Shown piece by piece: positions 56,581 through 64,000 of a stretch of DNA of 64,000 nt. The position numbers and the translations under genes were made by a program. Source of the DNA: Gonocerus acuteangulatus (Eukaryota > Arthropoda > Insecta > Hemiptera > Coreidae); assembly GCA_946811695.1 (NCBI GenBank), contig OX328125.1, positions 94,204,760 to 94,268,759 on the forward strand, written 5' to 3'. Each line of letters starts with the position of its first letter. Position 1 is the stretch's first letter. The notes under the pieces were generated by a model, which was given only the letters and a program-made list of their open reading frames with translations, had not been told where the DNA came from and searched no databases.

Positions 56581-56759
56581 CAACTTTTTTGCTGGAATTA
56601 AGGAAACTCATACGGGAAATCTTTCATTCCGGTTTATAAAATACCTAATTCGAAAAGCATTTCATTTTAGAATTTATCTGGTTTTCGAGTGTTAGAGTAA
56701 TTTTTGTACGAATATTTTGCCTAAAACGGATGGTAAAGGAATTTGTGTTTCCTTGTTGT

Positions 56760-57005
56760 TGTTTCAAGTGGAATTGCTTCCCTTTAACATAATTTTCAGA
56801 CGAAATATTACTACTTATGTGCCAAATAATACATTGATAGAGAATTATTTATTTTCTTTTAGAGTCAAGCAACTTTGGCGTTGGTCTCTTTTATCAGTTG
56901 CAAGTTGTCTCTCAGTATACAGTATGTGTCTCAATGTAAAATCCTTGTTGCATTGTGTGCATTTTGGTGAGTCTGCGTTTGCATTTGTAGACATGACGTA
57001 TGCAA
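56760..57005 (-). pseudogene. possible LINE zinc-knuckle remnant
   Basis: The minus frame reads PKCTQCNKDFTLRHILYTER. C-x2-C...T..HIL matches the first three ligands of the jockey-like knuckle seen at 54.5 kb, but the last Cys is replaced (Thr/Glu region). It is followed by LKENKLFSIN and a stop near 56845. The similarity is short, so chance is possible. Confidence 0.35.
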
Positions 57006-57030
57006 TTCCTTGAAAAAGGGCCAGCAGGAT

Positions 57031-57282
57031 CATGGGCGTATGTAGGAAATAATTTCGGGGGGGGGGGGGTTCCGAGAAAATTTCAGGGGGAGGGGAAAAT
57101 TCCAGGATATGGAATACGAACAATTTAGAACTTGGAATAGTTTTAGAGAACTAAAACGCTATTGCACCCAAAATAAAATATTTTGTACTAACTAAGTGAT
57201 CTTATTCAATTTATTTTTATGGGGTTTATGACACATTTTTATCGATCAAGGGGGCTGCAGCCTCCCCTTTTATACGCCCATG
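57031..57282. mobile_element. hAT-type MITE, copy 3
   Basis: Ends CATGGGCGTATGTAGG and ...TTTATACGCCCATG; exact 8-bp duplication AGCAGGAT at 57023-57030 and 57283-57290. Interior TTTCGGGGGGG.., GGCTGCAG and CTAAAACGCTATTGCACCCA as in copy 1. It is 252 bp long. Confidence 0.85.
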
Positions 57283-57738
57283 AGCAGGATCGAAACGGAT
57301 AAGACTTATGAAGAAATCAATTAGAAAAAATAAAAAAGAGAAGATGTTTCTATATTTTTGGCCAGAAAGGAGTAAGAATGTATGTATGTCCTTTCTCTAT
57401 GCAACAAGGACATCTTTCTAGGTCCTTAAAAATTAATATATCTGAGTATTCGTACTACAAGGATGGCATCCTATCGGTATTATCGTCATTTAAAAGATAT
57501 TTAAAAATTGATTTTTTTGATGAATACGAATTATTGTATACAAATTCTAAATAGGATTGTTACACATTCGAGCAATAAAATATCTTGTTCCCATTTAACA
57601 TTAACTATTTTTTACTGAGGTTTTTCTCCATTCCAAATGAAAAACCTAAAACTACACCCTGAAAGACCACAGCCTTGTGAATGTTTTTAAAAGAGAGAGA
57701 ATTCCACTGAGCACAATTTAAATGTTGTAAAATTCTTT

Positions 57739-57972
57739 TCAGCGCTTTTCCAGGGATTTCATTCCAGACGAAGCTCTGGTTTTTATGCTCGTCGTCCCAT
57801 TTAGTTGTATTTTATACCGGTTTACCTCTTCACGGCTGAAAGGAGTTAAGCCCAACCCTCCAATCTCTGGAATAAGGAGAAATCCGAATACTTCAACATT
57901 TTTCTTGTATTCGATATCAAAAGGTTTTAAAAAAACGCGAATAAAATTGGAGGGACATTTCTTAATATTCAT
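57739..57972 (-). other. 77-aa open frame, unassigned
   Basis: The frame (…FDIEYKKNVEVFGF, PEIGGLGLTPFSREEVNRYK) has balanced composition and looks protein-like. The antisense strand is also open (57785-57988). It may be a fragment of a retroelement polyprotein, given the overlap with the duplicated segment that begins at 57935; no motif clinches it. Confidence 0.25.
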
Positions 57973-58252
57973 CGAATTATTGGTGTAATGTCTGCTGTTT
58001 ATTTATTACTTGAAAAGCATACCTTGTGGATTTATATTTTATACCATAGTTATTATTAAAAACAATATTCAAAATGGGGGTCTCCCGTGGTCTAGTGGCT
58101 ATCGCGCTGGATTCATAAGCGGGAGATGGTGGGTTCGATTCCCACCTCCGGCAGGAATTTTCTCATCTCAGGGCTCGCTGGGAAAATTCCTCGCTGCACC
58201 CTGGATGTCGGCGCTAATGACCTAGATGTAGATGCGCCGAAAAAAAAAAACA
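57935..58252 (+). mobile_element. duplicated segment and complete SINE-C
   Basis: 57935-58078 is flank shared with 51.4 kb. SINE-C proper starts about 58079: A box TGGTCTAGTGGCTATCG, B box GGTTCGATTCC at 58132-58142, then the body GGAATTTTCTCATCTCAGGG and TGGATGTC, then the hairpin GGCGC(TAATGACC..)GCGCC at 58211-58239 and an A-tail. The tRNA-like part is Glu/Gly-like, with CAT in the anticodon position. Poor acceptor-stem pairing excludes a working tRNA. Confidence 0.8.
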
Positions 58253-58254
58253 TT

Positions 58255-59225
58255 CAAAATGTCACTCTGAAATTCACACTTCTATAGTACCATATAGAAG
58301 TAAAATCATAAAAACTTAAATACGAATTCTGATTGACTAAGAACGATAAACAAAATACATATTTCATAAATAGACATTAAAAGTAATTTCAAATTAATTA
58401 AGTCCAAAATATATTTAATACAAACTTAGAAATGAGGAAGAGTTGCATATTAGATATAACGACTGTACTTTGTAGTTCTCTGAATAATTCTAATTACTGA
58501 GTAATCTCTTTTATATAATCAGGATGTTAACATTTTATTTCTATAACTTAAAAATATCTACAGGAATGTAAACGTCTGCCGTATTTACTTACTGCAACGG
58601 AGGACTTTAGACAATTTTTTGGTGTATATGGAAACGTCAACTTTAAACAAAATTATACTAATAATGTATAAATTTCCTACATTACAAAAAATAAATTAAT
58701 TATATTATACTTAATTAAAATAAAATTAGTGGTGCTCTGTTATAATGACGTAGATGTGTTCATGTAGCCAACTGATGGACCTTAATAAAAAATAAATTAA
58801 TTTTGAAATAGTGTGAAAACTTAGTAATGGACATTAGTCGGCAATAAAAGACAATTTAATAATCACTACAAAAGTTAGGAGTGCTCTTGAATTTTGTGAA
58901 AACTGTTTTTAATATTTGTTCTTGCTAACCTGTTTTTAAATGCAATCAAGGACGTTTTATTAATTATTATTGGGGCAAAAAGAGCCTCTTCCAAATCATC
59001 TACGAATATTATTATTTTGTTAACTCAATTTATTTAGTTTATACTCAGGTTGGCAATCTGTGAAAATTTGTAATACCATTTTTTTTTTTTTTTTTATTTA
59101 TTTTTTTTTTATTTTTTTTTTATTTTTTTTTTTTTTTTAACCTCATAGTTACTAGGTCTTATTTTATCTAAATATTGTTACTTCTTTAGTCTTTACTTAT
59201 GTGTGTAAGTTTGTATTATTGTATG

Positions 59226-59292
<67 letters not shown>

Positions 59293-60119
59293 GTTTTAAT
59301 TTTTTTTAATTTGTGAGTCATTTCTTTTGGGCAATTTTAGTACCTGATATCTGTATACATAGATGATAAAATTGTATGCCGTCTTACATTTTGACAATAG
59401 CTATATAGGGGAGTGAGGGTGTGTGTCAGGGAGGGGAAAAAATCCCTAAATGAATAATAGTAAAATATATCGAAAAAATATATACACAGTACAAGGTTTA
59501 CGAAGAAGCACGGGATGCGTGGTTGCGCATTACAATAACAAAGTAAGGGCGTTGATGACCGTGAGCTTTTTCGCCCCATATTATCCAATTTTTATCAGTT
59601 CGCGGGGTCATTAAATAGGGGTTCAATAGAAGTCCTTTATGCCAAGCTGACACTGTAAACAACTCTGAACAGTATTGATCATTGATTCGAAGAAGGCTGA
59701 CCTTGGATGACAGTAATTTTCCTCCGATTATAATGTCGAGAGATTGAAATACATAATTTTTTTTACTAATGTATTTAGACTAAAGGTCCAAGGAATAATG
59801 AAAAGGAGATAGGAAAACATAAATGGAAGACATCAGTTTGAAGTTATTGGAGGCGTAAGCTTTGAAGACAGAGCAGGCAAGTTTCAGGAACTTCATACCT
59901 GATTTCGAAGTTCTGATGTATGATTTAGACAGCCAATTCTTCAATCGTTTAACAGTTCTTAAACTTTGATTTCTCGCTATAACTCCAACAAGTTCAGCCG
60001 AATCACAAATGAAATAGGCAGATCACGTCTATAGATGTTTTAAGATGCCATTTTTTTCAAGATTTAGACACCATTAGTGAAATAATTTCCGCGACAAAGA
60101 TCGACATCTGGAGCATTGC
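58255..60119. other. no gene; T-rich tract and (TA)n
   Basis: 59078-59139 is almost pure T/A with T-runs; (TA)n lies at 59227-59288, preceded by GTATGTATATAT. No coding or mobile signatures were recognised. Confidence 0.45.
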
Positions 60120-60122
60120 TTA

Positions 60123-60313
60123 AGCAGGCTGCACACGGTCAGGCAGGCCTGTCAGTTAAACCTGAACAGTCCGCCTGAACGTGTATATACTCCGGCCGGT
60201 CTATCAGTTAAGACTGTTCAGGCGGCCGGAATATATACACAAGTCAGACAGCCGGCTTCGAGGCGGACTGTCAGGTCTAACTGACAGGCCTGCCTGACCG
60301 AGAGTAGCCGGCC
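60123..60313. mobile_element. Harbinger-type MITE, 191 bp
   Basis: Inverted ends AGCAGGCTGCACACGGTCAG and (other strand) GGCCGGCTACTCTCGGTCAG continue with CAGGCCTGTCAGTTAAACC on one side and CAGGCCTGTCAGTTAGACC on the other, about 55 bp of terminal repeat. TTA at 60120-60122 and 60314-60316 is the 3-bp duplication expected for PIF/Harbinger. Internally, CGGCCGGTCTATCAGTTAAG-type text repeats the same motifs. GC-rich against an AT-rich background. Confidence 0.75.
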
Positions 60314-60316
60314 TTA

Positions 60317-61589
60317 TGGACTCTGTTCTGAAACAATCATGAATAGTATGGACAAGCTCAGAAAATGCTACTTATAAACCCACTGTTTTTCGGTAGTTCT
60401 CAAGCATCAAAATAGTGTACATTTTCAAAAGCATCGAACTTATCTGAAATTGATACTTAAACTAAATTATCGAAGATGGGTTAGAAATGATTTTTGAGCC
60501 ACCAAAGGTTCTATTCTTTTATTAGAAAGTAAGATAAGAAAAAAAATCAAGACATTACTCATTTGAAATGCCGAGGAGAGATGACAACTACTTGAACAAC
60601 ATTCTAACTAAGGCACTTTCATTATGAGCTGCTCCTTCTAAGCGAGAGTGATATCGAGAAAGAAAACGACCACTTTCTCGCTTCTTCCGCTATACAAGGA
60701 TAGTAGTTATGTAAACAATGTAGACTGAAAGTAGTAGAAAAATGGAATGAGGTAAAAATGAAACGATACCATTGTACGTACTATACATTCTCTATCAACA
60801 GGTAATTATCTACATTAAAGAGATTATAATTTATTCCCAGAAACTAATAATAGATAATAGGACCAGTCATACAATATAATTAATAATAATAATTTAAATA
60901 ATTCATGTATACATAAAACTCAGGATGCCAACTGTATTTCAAGAAATTCCTCAATTTTGTAAAATGAGTTTTCTTTGAGGATTCCTTATAATTTTATTAG
61001 AAACCTTTTGCTTGACTGGATACTTCTTGATTAAAGAGGAAGCAAGAAAAAAAAACTGCAGATTTCCACTCCTTTCCTGTAAAACTTTGTGGTATGTTTT
61101 TTTCATTTCGCGTTTCCCCTTTAGCCCTATCGAATAGTAATGGTTGCCTCCTTAAAAAATAAATTGGCTTAAACTTTGTTTGACCTAGTTTAATGTTGCT
61201 AAAATATAGAGAGAATGCAGTGTTAAAATTCCCAGTTCTTTTAAATATTTCCTAGTTGATCTTTTTCCTGGTATCAAAATATTTCATATAATTATATAAT
61301 TAAAAACTTGCAAAGCAATAATATAAAGCGTTAATTGGCTTTTTGCAGGGTGTCCGTGTATGTCCAAAGTATTATAGGAATGGCATCCTACAAACTGCAC
61401 ATTGGCTGAAATTTCAGACAGGAATAGGTCAGTGGTCATTAGATACCTAAGGAAGATCTACTAGTTGATTAAGAAACATATTTTTATTCAGTGGTCAAAA
61501 CAGTATACAATAAGAAACTAAATAAACTTATGGTACAAAATAAGGATGCAATAAAAGACGAGGAACCCAAGTACAAAGGTCTACTTACA
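60317..61589. other. no recognisable element
   Basis: A TGCAGGGTGTCCGTGTATG word at 61345 resembles other ACAGGGTGT termini, without a partner. Confidence 0.35.
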
Positions 61590-61597
61590 CTCATCAG

Positions 61598-62964
61598 TAG
61601 GGACCGGATTTTTAGGATAAAATAAACATCCAATGAGGTTTTTGCGACAGGCGTAATAGGTCTTTTTAGGTTTTTATTTAAAAGTCCATTTTAGGTTTAT
61701 TTAGGTGATAAAAATGTTTCAATAGGTTCAAAAATAGGTCTTTTTAGGTTTTTATTCAAAAGTCTATTTTAGGTTTTTTAGGTGATAAAAATGTTTCAAT
61801 AGGTTCAAAAAATAAGTTCAGCCTATTATAATTATCATTAATAATTTTGATTAATTTATCATTGATAAATTAAGGACATAAAAATAAACAACAAATAACA
61901 TTATTTTATAGAATAGTATATTGAGAAGGAAAACAAAGATGAGCAAATAAAAATAAAACGGAAATATGAGTTATCATTTTAAAATAATATGAGTTATTAT
62001 TTAAAAAGAATAAGTAGTCCAAATATTCAACAAAATATATAGTGAATGAAATTTATATAAGTAAAATACATTTTAGAAATAAATTAATGAATAAAACAAA
62101 GAAAGAAAAATAAAAAAAATTATTTAATAAAACATACATTAATAAAAAAATAAATAAATAAGAACATAAAACAAAACAATTAAAACAAATATGTAAAGGA
62201 AAAGTCTAAGTTTCTCTGTTAAAGAGTTTCAACTTCTAAGGAACAGCAGGAAGAATTTCACTCCCTACAGGCACATAACTATGTTAAAAACACAATAATT
62301 AAATCTTGGAAAAATGTAAAAGGGAAAATTTGAGACTAAAATAGGTATTACCCCTTGTTACAGTAATCTCTCATGTAGGTGCTCAGGTTTTCGACTCCAA
62401 ACTTATTACCAAGGTTTACGTCAGAAGACGTCATAGGGAGGTATTTCATCGCATCTTTTAACTCCAGTGTTGACGATTCCAATGAGATTTGGAAGATCTG
62501 AGAAATGTGCTTTTAGGAATGCGAGTGCATTACGAGTCTCGTTGGTCTGGAGGAACATCGAAGCCTTAGAAATGGCAGCTACTTCATTCATATCCAAAGC
62601 GTCAAAAACTGTTTTTATTTTTTCCCCAGCGTTTTAAAATGGGTTCTGGTGGAATCGACACTCCGAAAAAAATTTCCCTGAACGTCTGGACCCGGGAAAA
62701 TGCTTTTAAGATAATTTGTTGATCGAGGAAATGAGTTCATTGTATTGTATTTTCTATTTCAATGATTAGGTCTGTCTAGGTCATTCCATCGTTATTTAGG
62801 TGATTTTAGGTGATATCATCCTGAATAGGTTTTTTTAGGTTCTACCAAATTTGCATGAATGATACTACAAGACGCGAATCATATAAAAAAAAAAAAAAAA
62901 ACGATCATTATCACGTTTAGAAGAAAGCAAAAAAATAGGTGAAAACCTAAGAATCCGGCCCTTA
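61598..62964 (-). mobile_element. hAT transposon, decayed, with exact 8-bp target duplication
   Basis: Ends TAGGGACCGGATTTTTAGG at 61598 and (other strand) TAAGGGCCGGATTCTTAGG at 62964. CTCATCAG at 61590-61597 and 62965-62972 is an exact 8-bp duplication. A 78-bp unit rich in TAGGTTTTT is present twice at 61658-61810, and TTTAGGTGATTTTAGGTG occurs near the other end, giving subterminal repeats. The transposase is read on the minus strand and is mostly gone. Confidence 0.85.
62348..62640 (-). pseudogene. hAT transposase C-terminal remnant
   Basis: One minus frame reads VFDALDMNEVAAISKASMF, then FLKAHFSDLPNLIG. After a frameshift the next reads LELKDAMKYLPMTSSDV, NKFGVENLSTYMRDYC and TAA at 62348-62350. 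'Y.P(I/M)TS.DVERSFS' and '..(V/F)ENL..Y....C' close hAT transposases; here the residues between DV and the final helix (normally ERSFS...R) are deleted. The protein is therefore doubly broken. Confidence 0.7.
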
Positions 62965-63079
62965 CTCATCAGTCACGTCACAGTTCAGTCACTGTTCCAA
63001 ATCAGAACCGTTGCAGGCCAGTGGCGGGTAAAATAGTGGCTATATTCACACCTACTCGTCTTGTTAATTAGAGGTCTAA

Positions 63080-63486
63080 TCTGTATATATAAACATGACG
63101 TGTCTGTCTGTTTGTTCCTTATATAAATTCACACCGTTTGACCGATTTTGACCAAACTTGGCACATAGATAGGTCTTGACCCGGGAAGTCTCGTAGGCTA
63201 GGTCAAAAAAGTCTACCACCTGTCTGTCTGCATATTTGTTCCTTATACAAATCCAGACTGTTTGACCGGTTTTAATCAATTTTGGCACAGAGGCATGTGT
63301 TGGTAAGGGGAGAGTCGTAGGCTAGGTTAAAATCGTCTAAGATTAACAGTTCCGAGGTCACGGGTTCGAAACTGTGAACTCGAAGTTACAGATTTTTGTT
63401 ATTATTTTTTTAATATTACTTATTTGGTTTCTAATTTATTTGGGCTTTTCTACAAGCAGAAAGTAGGTGTAGCATGGTGCAACAAG
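63080..63486 (+). mobile_element. Helitron-like non-autonomous element, copy c
   Basis: Starts TCTGTATATATAAACATGACG at 63080 after A, followed by TGTCTGTCTGTTTGTTCC. The 'CCGTTTGACCGATTTTGACC' and 'AACTTGGCACA' phrases occur twice, about 125 bp apart (63137 and 63263), as in copies a and b. The 3' part GTAGGTGTAGCATGGTGCAAC (63463) aligns with their terminal hairpin but the CTAGT end is lost. The 70-aa minus frame over it is repeat-derived. Confidence 0.5.
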
Positions 63487-63759
63487 TAAATATAATATTA
63501 TAAAAATAAAAAAATATAACATTTGTTCCACTTTTCTGAAAAACGGATACAGATATCGCCTTAAAAATGGTTTCATTCATTTTCCTATGTTAAGAAGCCT
63601 ATAAAACGAGTACCTGGAAGCATATAAACTCAAAAACTATCTTCCAGTGAACAGATTCTGCTGGTTAACGAACTTGACCTCTCAAATTGGACGAAAGATT
63701 TTTGTGCCAAATTTCATCAAAATCGGACCATTTTTGAGCTAGCTAGAGAGCGAATAGAC

Positions 63760-63852
63760 AAACATATATATATATGTATATATATGCATATATATGTATA
63801 TATATTGCCCGTTCACTCTCAACAATGGTCCAATTTTAGTGGAAATTTATGC

Positions 63853-63912
<60 letters not shown>
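63760..63912. repeat. TA-rich microsatellites
   Basis: ATATATGTATATATATGCATAT-like tract at 63764-63806 and (TA)n at 63857-63911, followed by a short (ATTC)n stretch at 63921-63940. Confidence 0.9.
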
Positions 63913-63914
<2 letters not shown>

Positions 63915-64000
63915 GAATGAATTCATTCATTCATTCATTTGACGCAACTGATGAAACTGAGACGTGACGTGCCTGTGTGAATAGACCATAAGGAAGGCAC

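Noticed and set aside
58079..58152. Functional tRNA gene with CAT anticodon
   Set aside because: A and B boxes are good, but the acceptor stem does not pair, a SINE body and A-tail follow directly, and another copy of the head is at 51.4 kb.
63420..64000. Further mobile element at the window edge
   Set aside because: 'AAATTTCATCAAAATCGGACC' resembles phrases in the Helitron-like copies, but only about 30 bp align and no ends are visible.

Overview
This window looks like repeat-dense, AT-rich nuclear DNA from an animal, most likely an arthropod. The grounds are the mix of decayed non-LTR retrotransposons (jockey-type, RTE-like, and R2/NeSL-like with a restriction-like endonuclease), pogo/Tigger, hAT and Harbinger-type DNA transposons, Helitron-like ends, several tRNA-derived SINE families and many long (TA)n microsatellites. 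I found no intact host protein-coding gene, no functional tRNA or rRNA gene, no CRISPR array and no bacterial-style operon. The species cannot be named from sequence alone. Family names below (SINE-A/B/C, X, Y, Z) are working labels for this window only.

Layout. 0-5 kb: a SINE-B copy, a 60-nt poly-A run, a Helitron-like element, a 341-bp palindrome carrying two hammerhead-ribozyme folds, and a SINE-A copy. 9.5-17.5 kb: three degenerate LINE 3' ends (9.5, 10.9 and 13.1 kb), a SINE-C, inverted-repeat elements with hammerhead-like cores, a 128-bp tandem array bounded by an 11-bp direct repeat, an 851-bp Helitron with both ends visible, and a 364-bp palindrome. 18-25 kb: a hAT-type MITE nested in a SINE, a SINE-B, a 1.3-kb terminal-inverted-repeat transposon whose antisense Myb/SANT-like reading frame is interrupted by a second MITE copy, and an unassigned 86-aa frame. 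30-34.5 kb: fragments of family X, a small Ty3/gypsy reverse-transcriptase scrap, and a Y/X pair meeting head to head at a (TA)n tract. 36.7-43.7 kb: an R2/NeSL-like LINE tail, an internally deleted Tigger carrying a LINE insertion with a 60-bp target duplication, two Tc1/mariner-like MITE copies (the second at 45.2 kb), a hammerhead-bearing inverted repeat and a Helitron-like copy. 44-52 kb: a CpG-rich minisatellite, a hAT remnant, SINE-A, a 654-bp inverted repeat, the second X copy and a Y-Y palindrome. 53.8-63.5 kb: a jockey-type LINE with an inverted 5' part, a third MITE copy, the second copy of a 216-bp duplicated segment, a Harbinger-type MITE, a 1,367-bp hAT with 8-bp target duplications, and another Helitron-like copy.

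How the parts relate. Nothing here forms a metabolic or signalling pathway; the elements interact by insertion and nesting, which gives relative ages (SINE-A before MITE; Tigger before LINE). Two themes recur. First, there are about ten long inverted repeats, several meeting at (TA)n tracts. Second, a CTGANGA...GAAAC hammerhead core recurs at least ten times, and in five cases it has complementary stem I strands, a minimal stem III and a permissible cleavage site. All assignments come from reading the sequence; no database search was run.
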